Shown: positions 37,653-49,531 of the stretch, in pieces | Layout: each line of letters begins with the position of its first letter | Numbering within the stretch: position 1 is the first letter of the stretch | From: Dasyornis broadbenti | Lineage: Eukaryota > Chordata > Aves > Passeriformes > Dasyornithidae | Assembly (NCBI GenBank): GCA_013397935.1 | Contig: VZRN01005169.1 | Location: 3,032,570-3,096,569 of the forward strand | Direction: 5' to 3' | DNA length: 64,000 nt | The notes under the pieces: generated by a model | Seen by the model: the letters and a program-made list of their open reading frames with translations, nothing else | What the model was told of the DNA's origin: nothing | Databases searched by the model: none | Position numbers and translations under genes: made by a program

Positions 37653-37694
37653 GGAAGGGAAGGGAAGGGAAGGGAAGGGAAGGGAAGGGAAGGG
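37653..37694. repeat. (GGGAA)n pentanucleotide microsatellite
   Basis: About eight copies of the same unit seen at the window start, in the same strand orientation. Confidence 0.95.
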
Positions 37695-38079
37695 CGAGCT
37701 ATGAGTTGCCCTAACTAATAAAAAACTGCAGCTTTGGGGAGGAACTTAGCGCAATGCCATGGACTGGCCCCTGTTCCCAGGCCTTCCCACCAGACAGAAT
37801 TCCAGCCCCTCCTGCAGCTGCTGAGCATCCCCCAACACAGACTCTCTCTTTTCAACTCTCCAGCCATCTTTATGGACANGGAAACCCTTGTGTCCTCTAC
37901 ACATTTGTGCTCTTCTGGCAAGATGGCCTTAGAAATCTTCATGCCAGAAATCCAGTGTGGATTGGTACAATTATTTAACGGCTGGATTGAAAACTATGTA
38001 GTTTAAAGCCTTTGGATTTAGATGCCCACCCAAGAAGTCCAGCTCCTCACTCCACACATGCTCTTTTTACATGGCGCCA

Positions 38080-38112
38080 TTGTTGTTGTTCATGGTTCAT
38101 GAACAACAACAA
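38080..38112. repeat. Perfect inverted repeat, 15-base arms, 3-base loop
   Basis: Arms at 38080-38094 (TTGTTGTTGTTCATG) and 38098-38112 are exact reverse complements separated by GTT. Part of the arm is a TTG triplet repeat. Confidence 0.95.
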
Positions 38113-40203
38113 GAGAAATGTGTGATCTCATTCATGGATACATCTGCTATGTCAGTCATAGATAAAATAAAGGTTTTATTACACTGAATATCTCTATAGG
38201 GTGTCTGAAAAGAGCAGTAAAATGTCACAATCCCTGTTAATGAAGGGATTTCTGAAGTCAGGCTGTGTTGGCCTAGCTTGATTATTGATCACAAACAGAG
38301 CAGATTTAGTCCAAGAATGATCTGGGGATGTAAACAATTACCCTTTCCTACATGTGTCCCTCCTGTTGGAGGGATTTCATTTAGAAACTGAATGCAAAAA
38401 AATTAAGAAGGTTTAACATCCATTTTTCATTTTGTGCTGAATTATTTTTAAATGCATTATAGCTCAAGGCAAAATACTATGTTCAACTTGACCCTAAAAT
38501 TTTCACATTAATTTGCCCTATTAATATATTTTGGGTTGCTTGGTTGGTTGGTTGTTTTTGAAAAATAAGTATGTTTTTTATGCAGAGTGCTTTTACAAAA
38601 TAAAATATCAAAACTTTTTGCTTTTTAAGCGTGAAAGCAAATACATTTCCGAAAGGAAACATTTTGAAAATGTAGAAATTATACATTTGGGGATTAATTT
38701 CCCCACAGCTTTTTTATGTCACCTTCAAGCTCAGTTTTGAAATGAGTCTCCAACTCTTTCAAGTGTTATTTTTTTAGTAAAACTAACTTGAAAACAAAAC
38801 CCAGCTTCAGGGAGATTACAAACTTTTTCAATTCACCAGGAACTTAGCTCCTGTGAGAAGAACCCAGTGCAGTGCCACAATCTACACTGTCTTCAGTAGC
38901 CAGAATTATTTTTCATGCTGTTTATCTCTAATTTTTTTAAGATTGGCAGTTGACACAACCACCGATTTCTGCATGGGCATACTTTGTTTGTTGGCATGGT
39001 TGCAGGTTTAGAAGATCTATCAGGATTTGAATCTCAGGACACAATATTTCTCAGACAGAGCATCACCTTGTTCCTGCCATGGCAAAGTACTGCAATAGCA
39101 GGTTTATTGTAAAGGGGGTTTTGGCATTTCTGAGGTGACTGACTGGAGTTGAATGGGGTTGGAACTATTATGGCAGACACTTTTTTCTTTTAGCTTTGAA
39201 GTTTTTAACCTCCCGCTCAGAAGTGTATTGTTATTCTTGCATAATGAAGGAGATACAATACTTTGCATCTCAAATGGTTTCGCAATGTTTGATGACATGA
39301 GGTTAATTAGCTCCATTTTTCAGATGTACAAAAAGATGAGAACCTAATAATTTACAGAAATAGACATTGTAGCCTAAAGCTCTCTGCCACAATCCCAGAT
39401 AAAGTCAAAGCTAATGTAGGCAGGGAAAAATAAATATAATTATTTAAGGGCCACTTCATAGAATTGTGTCTACATGACCATAATCTTGCAACAGGTTAAA
39501 TGCACAAGTTAAAATAGGCCTCAGTAGTCCTGACTTGATTTTAGAGCTTTAACAATGCTTTACCAGTGAAATAACACTCCCTTAAGACGTGTGAAACGTT
39601 AATTCTATGTAGCTGAGAATCAAAGTATTTATGTGTTTGTTTGTTTATTTACCTATACAATGGCATTTCAAGTTCCTTCAATATCATTGCTGTGTCTGGG
39701 TGCCCTCCAAATACATGCTCAGATGTTAGATAAGATAAATATTAAAATTATTTGTGTCTATAATTATTGCTGCTTCTGCCAGGAGCCCTTTTGATACCAA
39801 AAAGAAAACCTGCTTAAAGAAAATTAGTTGATAATAATAAGCGTAAAGAAGAATCACTGTAGCACCAAGGACTGTTTTGACATAAAAAAAAAAAGATGCA
39901 CAGATCTCAAAATGTTTGGGCCTCAGAGACGTTATTGGGATGCCATTTTGGGTGGACGTTTTTAGGACAGAAGCAATAGGAGCCTCACTCCTAATCTGCC
40001 TGCTGTATTCCTTGGAAAATCCCTTGCAGTCAGTGCATGGCCACTTCCAAATTAACCAGAAAATCTTCTGTGCAAAGGTCAAAGACCAGCAAATTCATCC
40101 TTGCCATGCATGAGGTCAGTTCTGGCTGGGACTTAAAATCTCTCATTTCCAGATATTGGCAAAGCCCTCATCTTCAGTAGAGCTATGCCACACAAAGAAA
40201 TGG

Positions 40204-40238
40204 GCCTTTCCAGGATGTGCATGGCATCCTGGAAAGGC
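40204..40238. repeat. Perfect inverted repeat, 14-base arms, 7-base loop
   Basis: Arms at 40204-40217 (GCCTTTCCAGGATG) and 40225-40238 are exact reverse complements around TGCATGG. The arm sequence is not low-complexity. It is shorter than a typical microRNA precursor stem. Confidence 0.95.
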
Positions 40239-42953
40239 TGTCTAAAAATTTAAACTTTAGCAGTGCCTTTTTCTCTCTACTTGCCTTCAAGAAGCTCCAG
40301 TCACCTACTGGTAACTAAACCTTATATTTGTAGCCTGGGAAAACCTTAAGCCTGGGAACACATGATATTTGGTTAGATATACGTGAAAACGTCATGTCTC
40401 CAGCTGGACATTTAGCCTGGTCTAAGGACGTAATACCAAGCCTGGGGAGGTAGAGAACCATGAAAAATGGTACAGGTAACACAAGAACAGTCAGATATTT
40501 GCTCTAAGAGTTCTCACGAGCAAACTTCGGTTTGTCCCCGGTGAGTACTGGCCAGCTCCCACGATCACTGATGCAGGTTTTGGGGATCAGAGGATTCTAA
40601 ATACAAGCCTTTTGTCAAAACCAGGAATGTTGTTACTGGATACTCACTGCAAAGATAGGTTGAACACAAATGTTGCTCCCATTTCACACAGCTCAACTAA
40701 TGAGTATAATTCAGACATGACTTCCTGGATTAATTCCAGCCATAGTCTCACAGCTCTGACACCACCAAAACCAATTGCACTGTTAAAATTGAGGACAGAG
40801 ATAGGCTTCTCCTGACTATCTAGAATTTTAAAGGACGAGCCCAAATGTTGTCTTCTGTCCAGGGAAGACTTCCTTAGGTATAAAGGAGGAAAAAATATAG
40901 CAGGATATCGGTACAAAAAATAAAGTAGTGACAGAGAAGAATTGGACAACTCTTTTCCATCTGTTTTTTCATTGTATGAGGCACCTGTGCTGTGAACATT
41001 TGGAAGGAAGACTGCCACCTTCATAACCACCTCTCACTGAAATGTCAACTGAGAGTGGTCAAGATTACATCCCAGGCTTGAATCTCCTCCTGGGAGTTTC
41101 TTTTTTAAAAAACCTCACACTCCAGGGCAGGCAATGGCATCTATTGATCACCTCTGACAGGTTGTCTGTTCCTTTGAGGACCAAGAATGGCTGACAGCCC
41201 AGGAAATCCAGCCCTCACTCAGGGCTCAGCCAAAGATGACAAATGAGGCAGGAGGCTTTCCAACACCTCAAGGGAGGGGAGAGGGGCTTTTCAGAAGAGA
41301 CCTCTTCCATATGACCAGGATTTGAATTGATTCATATTTCTGAATCAACCGCTGAATTAACTGAATCTATCCTGCTGCACTTAATGCTTCAAGGTGCATT
41401 GCTGAGCACAAGCAGCAAATCTAGCAAAGACTAGAGGCCTTAAGGATAGATTGTACAAGCCAGGGGAATGGACTCAGAAATTAAGAAGCAGACACTTGGG
41501 TGCAGGGCCTTTTCAAATGGGATCATGCATTTTCATACACAGGAAAAGTTTCTCTTTGCTTTAGCAGAAGGGATGCAGAATAAATAATTTTGAAGGTCAG
41601 TCTGACAGATCGTATTTGTGGGTGCTCACCCCATCACCTGATACATTGCAATGTGCTAGAGCTCATGCAGTCTCTTACGCTGCTCCTCATCCCATACTGC
41701 AGGTAATGGGAACACAAATGTCTCTATAGCATAAACTGTGGAGAGGGCACATCCCCCATCTAGGTGATGTAATCTACCCTTGTTCCTAAGCCATAGTCAG
41801 TCACCAAACTGAAAAATTGTCAAACATTGTGTTTAAAATACATTACAGAACTATCTAAAAGCACCTGGAAATCTTTCTGATTATCCTGCAACAGTAGGGA
41901 TAAGTTTATATGGATCAATCTTGGCCAAAGCACTTATCAAAATCAATAAACTTCTATAGGCATGATAGATGTTTTCCCTTCCACGTCTCTGGATTGTCAG
42001 TGACTAGAGACTTCCACTGCCTTAAAGGAAAAATTGCTCATCTTCCTAATCTGGGAGATTTGTGGTGCAAAAGAAAGAAAATTTGGTTATCCAATAGCCT
42101 GAAGGGAGAACTTAGTCAAAGGAACTCAGTAATTTCTGAGAGTGATCAGGGAATGAGAACCTGGCAATTGATTTTAGCAATACTGGGATGAAGGCCTAGT
42201 CATCAAAGTTTGAAGAGAGATTTGATTTGGAGAGCTATTCACTCTACATGCACAGTGAAGATGCATGACATCATGTCAGAGAGGTGGATCAAGTAGACCA
42301 GAGGGAATGGAAAGAAAATTCAGTGAAAACATGGGATTTCCTCATCTTTCCAAACATCATAAATCTTATCTGAGCTGCTGAGTCACTCTGTGCTGATCTA
42401 TTATGCTCCAGTAATGCAAGCACTTAAATACTTGACTATCCTGAGGTCTTTGGGAATGCAGGAGGCTTGAAGAGCTTGTTGCCTCCTAATTCTCTTCTGT
42501 CTCAATTCTTAAAAAAAACAGAATTCTTCCAGAGACCAACTCCTTCCACTCAGACGGGTCAGGAACAGTTTGGGCAGATTTCCTCTGTACCACAGGCAAG
42601 TGAAATCTGAGACCTGCTGCTAAAACCAGAAGCCAAGGAAGACCTGGGTGTTGTCCACTTCAAGGGCAAGAGCTGAGAGATAGGAGGACACTGAAACAGC
42701 AACTCCGAGCAGAGATGCTGAATTTGCTGCTCAAGGTTTGTGTGATAAAACTTCCAGTCAATTTTCCAATGAAGTGATAAGGAGAGACATCCTCACCAGA
42801 GCCTGCACCCCGGTTTCACACCCCTTGATGCAAAAGGACAACTCTGTAGAACAGAAAACACCTATTCCTGTATGACATCCATGAAGTACCCATGCACAGA
42901 CAACAGAGATAAAAATACGTCATCAAATCCATAGGCTTTCACCTTCCTCTCCC

Positions 42954-43358
42954 ATGACCCCTTTGGGAAAGGTCTCTGAAATACAAATAAGGTTAGCAGG
43001 AGCAGATGGAAGCATAACTCTTTTTGGATGTCCAGGATTTTATAGAAAAGCCACCCTACGGAAATTAATAGACAAGAATATCCCTGTTAAGTCCATGCAT
43101 CCAGTAGACAGAACGAAAATCCTTATAGAAAGGTTATCAGTGTCTGACGAACTTAATCGGGTTTTCATAAAGGAAAACATCCTGCCTGCTATTAATGGAA
43201 AGACCCTGGGTGACTGTTCAGAAATCCATCATATGTTCAGTCCCTCCTTCCTCATTTTTGGCTTTCCCATGGGTCTTGTTCAATTCCTACTTGAGGATCC
43301 TCCTTTTTCTGGGCTCAGCATAATTTTATATTCCCCTCCACTTCCTGTCCCATACTGA
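42954..43358 (+). other. Open frame of 134 codons, unrecognised, probably not a gene
   Basis: An uninterrupted plus-strand frame from ATG to a stop at 43356-43358. I do not recognise the translated sequence. Its first 90 residues are of mixed, soluble-protein-like composition (IPVKSMHPVDRTKILIERL near residues 45-63) and the last 35 are hydrophobic and proline-rich. I see no domain, no nearby splice partners and no promoter. Open frames of similar length occur elsewhere in this flank by chance, so I list it only as an open frame. Confidence 0.2.
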
Positions 43359-45951
43359 TACTTTTTTTAAAAGTCTATTATGAAGCAGCTGCAATCAAGA
43401 ATAACAGTTCAGGACCTGGGTCCATTCATTACTGTTTCCTCAGAGTCCCTAAATATAGTTTAAAATTTATCACAGAATCTATAAATCTGCTCCAGTACGA
43501 CGCTGCAGGAAATAAATTCATCGGCCATCGTTTCTGCATGCGTGGAGAAGAGGAATGACCTTCTGCAACTGGCTTGAGGTTTTGTAAGGGAGGCAACTTC
43601 ACCTTTTGCAGAGAGGGATCCTCTGCCCGCCCTGGCCACAGGCAGTCTTGGCATGTGGGGGAACAAACCAACAGCCAAAAACAAATTGTCAACACCCCTC
43701 TGCAGTCACAGCAGTCCATACTGCTTTCTTCTGACTTCCTGATTTTTCACAATGGTTCCAGCTGAGAGAAGAAACTCTTCGATGACTGGTGAATATCAGG
43801 GAAGAGTTAAAAATTAAAATTAAAAACAGAACTGGAGCTGAAGGATTGTATTCTAACTTGGAATAAAGAATTCCAGATCTGCGGGCAGCTGTGCTACCTG
43901 CAGCCGTGGGACCACCCCGAGTTATGCACTGGGTGATTTGTGGCTTAGCAAGAAAAGAGTTATCCAGTCAAGAAGTGTAAGAAAGTTAATGTGATTCCAA
44001 CACACAAACAGTGAAATAAACAGTTGCACTGCAATATTGTAATACAGTATTAATTGGGAATTAAAATAGTCACGGGATAAGTCTAAATACATGTGCAGGT
44101 GGTTCACTAATTATCCACGTTAGCATGAACACCAGCATGTGAGGCTTGCAAGCAAACTTTCCCTGAGCATTTTAGTCACTTCTGTCTCCCCAGAAGACAG
44201 GTTTTTATTAATTATTTCAATGCCTCTGGACTCGACAGTAACCTAGAGTGGAAATGTAAAAGGACAGGTTAAATAACCAGGTGTTTTGTACCTTGAGAGA
44301 AAAAAAATGAGTTGAGCTTCAGGTCAAAGCCTTAATTTAAACTTATAACAAGAGAAATATACTTCTAAGATAGAGTGATCCAACACCCACCCGGGAGTCT
44401 GCATAGCCTCAGGGAATTGTGTGAAACAGGTATAAATTTGCTATCCATTTGTGTTGTGCCTTGCTTTCTGTAGAGCTGTAGCTTAGACATCCACACAGGC
44501 ACACACAGAACCAGCAGAGACAGACAAGTGGCAACAGGGACTCTCCAGGTCTCTGGGTATAGACACACTTATGCACGGGCACAGCTCACCTTGCGTTTCC
44601 TTTGTGACAAGGTATGGAGTCCATATCACCCATAAGCACCCACCTACACCTGCATGTGTGTATTTCTACAGAAGGCTGCAATCAAAAATTGCATTAAAAA
44701 AAAAAATAGTATGAGGGTTAAAAAATCAGCCACCAAAATGTTAGGAAGCACCAGACTGAATTATTCATCCTCCCTCCATCTGTATTTTGCCTTCTACATA
44801 TGACAATCACCTTTTTTTTTTTTTTCCCCTTTACCTCATTCAGAGCACAGGAAAGACATTGCTCTTCCTGAGCCATTGACTAGTATTTGGTTTACTCTTC
44901 ACTCCTACTTTCCTGCAGACTGGTTGAAGCTGAGGGGTTTTCCATGGTGCTCATCAACCTGCATCCAAACTCTGCAAAAGTGATGGATTTATCTTCATAA
45001 CATATCTTCTCCCCAGATGTAGGGATGGGAGGAAGTGGAAGAAATTAAGCACTGGATTTGCAGTTCAGGTTGAGATAAACATTGTATTTTTAAAGAATTT
45101 AGTATTCTGAAGGATGTCACTGAGAGTTCTGCACCCAGAAAGCAAAATGCAGGGTGTGAAATCTGGCATCTTAATGATGATCACACATTTAGTACCTGTT
45201 TCCATGTGACAAGACTGGGCTGAGTTTTCCAATGCCATATAGAACCTCTGTGAAAAGAAGTAGGGGTAAATAGGAGATTTTCACAGGCTTAGTTTACAGG
45301 TCTTTTTCAATAAGAACTTGAGGTTTGTTATCCCAAACACCTCCTAAGCTTTACAAAAACAAAAGAGGTTCCCTCTTGTCCCTTCATGACCCACCCTGAT
45401 TCTTCTCCAGCTTGAAACCCGTCTTGAGTGAATCAAGAGTCTCAGTAGGAGACTCATACTCTGAAAGGAGTATGAGAACATGTCTATGACTCTGTGGACA
45501 TTAGAAATACGAGTGGTTCTGGAAGGGTGAACAACCTGTGCTGAGGACTCAAAGACCATATTTTGGGAGGTAACCTCAGTGCAGTTTTATTCTGGCCCCA
45601 AGACATGGGTTCCCATGAGTGCAGTAGGTGGAGGTCCAAGGAAATCATGCTGCATGAGCCAAGGTAAAATCTCATCACTCCAAAGTGGAACTACCACCTT
45701 GGAGGAAATCACTTCAAAAACATTGCTAAGCTGAACCTAAATGCAGGTCTAGATGCATCCTAAGTCAACTCATGATTCAAACGCACAGGATGAAAGTTTA
45801 AGGTTTGCAGATTGTGTTAATGGCAATATTTCTATTTTCTTCAGCGTTAGAGCACTGAGATTGATAATCTTAAAAATATCCTTTGAAGATCACAACATCT
45901 GTGCACACGTGTACCACTAAGGGAAGAGTAGAGCTAAAAAATTAACTGAGA
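43359..45951. other. Intergenic DNA, no gene recognised
   Basis: Unique sequence. Short A or T runs lie at about 44695-44706 and 44812-44825. Three small adjacent inverted repeats lie at 45422-45476. No transposon or RNA gene recognised. Confidence 0.5.
45422..45476. repeat. Three adjacent small hairpins
   Basis: Consecutive perfect inverted repeats: 6-base arms at 45422-45427 and 45433-45438, 5-6-base arms at 45438/39-45443 and 45449-45453/54, and 9-base arms at 45453-45461 and 45468-45476 (CTCATACTC). Edges touch, so not all can form at once. Confidence 0.7.
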
Positions 45952-46336
45952 TCCTAGAATGCTAGAATATCCTGAGCTGGAAGGGACCCACAAGGATCAT
46001 TGGGTCCAGCTCCTGGCTCTGCACAGGACAGCCCCAAGAGTCACACCATGTGCCTTGAGAGCACTGTCCAAACACTCCTTGAGCTCTATCAGGCTTAGTG
46101 CTGTGACCACTTCCCTGGGGAGCTGTTCCAAGGCCCAGCCACCCTCTGGGGCAAGAACTTTCTTCTGTTATCCAACCTAGACCTCCCCTGACTCAGCTTC
46201 AGGCCATTCCCTCAGGTCATGTCCCTGGTCATCAGAGAGATCAGATCCTGCCACTGCACATCCCTTTTATGTGAGGAAGCTGTAGACTGCTATGAGGTCT
46301 CCTCCTCTTCTGTAGGCTGGATAAATTCAGGTGATA
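45952..46336 (-). mobile_element. CR1 3'-end fragment, minus strand
   Basis: The plus strand opens with the reversed terminal signature (ATCCTAGAATGCTAGAATATC) and runs through TGGAAGGGACCCACAAGGATCA and then CTGTTCCAAGGCCCAGCCACC into text coding for the end of ORF2. About 385 bases, 5'-truncated. Confidence 0.92.
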
Positions 46337-47399
46337 AGGTTGAAAGCAACACACAGGACATCTTGATTCAAGTTTTACTGCATTGTCATTAGGAATCTTT
46401 CCACAGATGCCAATGGAGTTTTGCTTGGAGTAAAATGTAGCTACAACAGACTCATCAGCACAGCAATCATTACTCACTCAAATTCCCAAAAGGAATTTTG
46501 CCTGCAAGAAGACCACAAGATTTGACCCCACTAATGACTTCCATGGTGTTTTCTGCACGATATAGATTACCAGAGTGGAGCCATGACTCAGAGGGCTTTC
46601 CTGCTCCAACCTGCCCATCATCAGCTCTTCCCTGAAATTTCAGCAATGAAGAAAGACAGTGTGGCCATTCACAAGGTGTTTGCCCAAGAATAACAGTCCT
46701 CAGCCTTTTCTGTAAACCAGATTTTACTCATTAAAGGGAAGGAAAGAAGTAATAAAAGCCCACCCAAGCAAACAAACAAAACAAAGCAAACACAAAACAT
46801 AAGCACAAACATACAAAAAAAAAAATCTTCAAGACATTAAAATTCTGGAATATTTGCTCAAGGAGAATAAAACTTTAAAAAATTAAAATTAATTGAGAAA
46901 TTGGTAGAACACTAATGTTAATTTAGCATCTTATGCAGTAGTTGGGGGGATGTGATCTTAGGGATTCTGTTCATCCTCCTCTTGACATTGAAATATAAGA
47001 TAATTGATGTAAGAAGTCTCGAGACAAAATGTATATATTTCCTAGAGTATATGCAGACAGAGTGTCTCCATTTGTGTCCTTTTCAAGATGCTCATTCTCT
47101 GGGCTGGCCCCAATCCTGCTTCATCTCACTCAGTGCCCCTAAGACCTGTGAAACAACATCAGAAGGAAACTGCAAGAAGGTGTTTCCACTTTGGGGGAAA
47201 AAAGAGTTGGAAAGAGAAACTCAGGAGCCAGTTCCATCTAAAGCGAATGGAAAAAAAACAGCACCCTAAGTGACAACTGCAAAATTCTGACATGCAAATC
47301 CTCCTCTAATTTTTGCCATTGCTGAGGTCCTGGAATCAATATTTTAGTCCAACTGCAATCTGCTGATGAGCAAAAAGAGGGAAAGGTTGTAGCATCACG
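46337..47399. other. Intergenic DNA, no gene recognised
   Basis: Unique sequence with an A-rich patch at about 46750-46830. Nothing else recognised. Confidence 0.5.
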
Positions 47400-47640
47400 A
47401 ATTAAAAAATAATAATCTCTCAAGCTTAATATCAGCAAAGATGATTATTTCCTTTGATTTGTCAGGCTAATTGAAAATAGCTTTATAGTTCGCAGATGAT
47501 TAATTAGGAGCCAACAAGATCTCCATTTTCATCTCGGTAATTCTTCACTCTGTTTTATTTCCACATTTAGTCTTTATGCTTAAAATATTCATTGAGAAAG
47601 CAGAAAGGTGATTAACATAAGATTTGAAATGTGTATCATT
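47400..47640. promoter_or_regulatory. Candidate conserved non-coding element (homeodomain sites)
   Basis: AT-rich non-repeat DNA with homeodomain cores TAATTG at 47468-47473 and TTAATTAG at 47500-47507, plus several TGATTA/GATTA motifs. It lies about 1.5-1.7 kb beyond the GATA3 polyadenylation site. Motifs seen, function inferred. Confidence 0.35.
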
Positions 47641-49106
47641 TGTTCTGACTTTTTTTTTTTTACACATTTTTGTCAACAGAGAAGAAAGGAAAGAATACAC
47701 AACATCACAAAACGATTACTGCCTGTTCCGCGTCCTTCTGCCAAATCCTCCTTTATGGGAGACATAGTTTAACTTATTTCATTTTGAAAGAGGGGAGAAA
47801 GAGCCCAATTAAAGGTCAATCCTCTGCCCCTCCTCCCTCGTTCCCAAATCATCAACTGTTTGACCTCTGTACAGTCATCCTGAAAGTTTTGAAATGTTTT
47901 TTCTCTTACACCCTCGCTCATGTGAACCATCCTGCAGCAGCAGATTAGACCATGCCACTGTTACCCCTCCCTCCAGAGATCACTCAAGAGAAAGTGGGTT
48001 CCAACAGATGTGACAGATATGAGGATATTTTTCCATCCACCTGGCTCTGAAAGGCAGGAGTACACATATTGCTGGGTGAAATATTTCACTCAGCATTAGA
48101 AAAAGTAAAAATAATTTGCAGGTCACGTCTGTTGAGGATTTTACATTTGGGGGTTGTATTTTTGTTTGGAATTTTTTAAGCATTTTCTCACAGCCTTGGC
48201 AACCTCTCTCTTATCACGCCATGCTTAAATCTCCTGCAAATAAAGTAGTTTGATAAGAAGTTTAACCCTTTGTTTGGAAGGTAAATGTCCAATCCTCATG
48301 ATAGTATAAAGAAGCTGGAGTAAACTCTGAAAACTAAAAGAAAGATGGACTCCTAAGGATTGAAGTACCAGAAGTCAAATTATAAGAGCCAAACTGCTGT
48401 TGTCAATAGTAATATTAATTAAAATTGCACTATTTCAGAGAGCTCTTGCAGGATGGAGCTGGCTAATGGCCTTTGAATTTTTGTGAATTTTCCTCTCTCA
48501 TCAAATCCAGCCTTTTGTACGGGGTTCTGCCCATTCCTCCAAGCACAAGGACAAATCCTGTCCATCCTGATTACACATCAAGATTTCAGCTGAAGTTTGT
48601 TTGCTCTATCACTGAGCACCCAATGAGACAGGGCAGAAGGTGCTTTTCCAGCTCCTGGCCAAACCTTTCCTTTTTTTCAGAAAGTAGCCAGGATCATAAG
48701 GCCCCTGCTGTACCTTTGCTCTTATCCCAGCCCCATCTTGTCCTCAACACCAGTTTGGCCATGGTTGCCTGAGACCCAAAGGGACCCATCCCGCATGGGA
48801 GCCCGAAATCACACCGAGACCACGGCTGGGCTGCGACTCGAGGGACAGGGAGCACACACAGGACAGTGGGGTTACACTAACATGCAGTCCATTTATTTTT
48901 GAGGGCTTTTTCCTTTGTTCTGTGATTTATCTTTTTTTTATCAAGCCACTGCAAACATTGCTTTGGCTGTCAGCATGAGCGCAGAGACACACATTCCCGT
49001 ACCCGTGGTAACTATGTAATAAATACCATCCAAACAAATGTTAAGAAAAATTAATAGAGAAAGAAAAATATTCTTTTTCCCACCCCCAAGCACAAAACAC
49101 TGTTAA
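47641..49106. other. Immediate 3' flank of GATA3
   Basis: Unique sequence. A T run lies at 47650-47660. A possible distal polyadenylation signal on the minus strand (AATAAA read from 48897 to 48892) would give a transcript about 230 bases longer than the main site. No other gene seen. Confidence 0.5.
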
Positions 49107-49126
49107 GTCAACAGAATTTAATCTAG

Positions 49127-49132
49127 TTTATT
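49127..49132 (-). terminator. GATA3: GATA3 main polyadenylation signal AATAAA
   Basis: Canonical hexamer on the minus strand followed by CTAGATTAAATTCTGTTG, which closely matches the sequence I recall at the 3' end of mammalian GATA3 mRNA. Cleavage is expected around 49105-49112. Confidence 0.8.
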
Positions 49133-49172
49133 CTCCAAAAAAAAAAAAAAAGAGGAAAAAATATGAAAAAAA

Positions 49173-49188
49173 NNNNNNNNNNNNNNNN
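49173..49188. other. Assembly gap (16 N) in the 3' UTR
   Basis: A short run of N inside an A-rich tract just upstream (in mRNA sense) of the polyadenylation signal. The flanks are both A-rich with ATATGAAAA repeated on each side, suggesting an unresolved low-complexity repeat. Confidence 0.95.
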
Positions 49189-49497
49189 AATATGAAAACA
49201 AACAAAAAAAAAAAAAAAGCAGGTCTTATCACTAGCAGTAAATAAATTTGTACAACCATTCAGTCTGTATAATAAGATGAAATAAATCTACATCTTTCTT
49301 ATTTTGGTGCGTTGAATTATACATACAAACAACAATTACAGGAACTTGTTCACAATGCGTATAGACCTGGAGAATGGCTATCTGAAACCCCCTTGTTGGC
49401 AATGTCCGCATGTTAACACTGATTGCCTGACACCATTGGTACTTCCTATGTAAAAGGCCCGTGGCCCAAAATGAATGATCTCCCTACAGGTTTTATT

Positions 49498-49531
49498 TAT
49501 TTAGTTATTTAGTTAGTTAGTTAGTTAGTTA
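49498..49531. repeat. (TTAG)n tetranucleotide repeat in the GATA3 3' UTR
   Basis: Plus-strand TTAG units, partly interrupted by TTATTTAG, which read as CTAA units in the mRNA. It lies next to the conserved ATGCATTA block. Confidence 0.85.

Larger units (their letters stand above)
37695..42953. other. Intergenic DNA with two perfect hairpins, no gene recognised
   Basis: Unique sequence with a single N at 37879 and two notable inverted repeats described separately. There are many AT-rich segments. Open frames of up to 128 codons are present but unrecognised and not supported by any other sign of a gene. Confidence 0.5.

Noticed and set aside
40204..40238. microRNA precursor
   Set aside because: The stem is only about 14 base pairs and does not extend outward, which is too short for processing.
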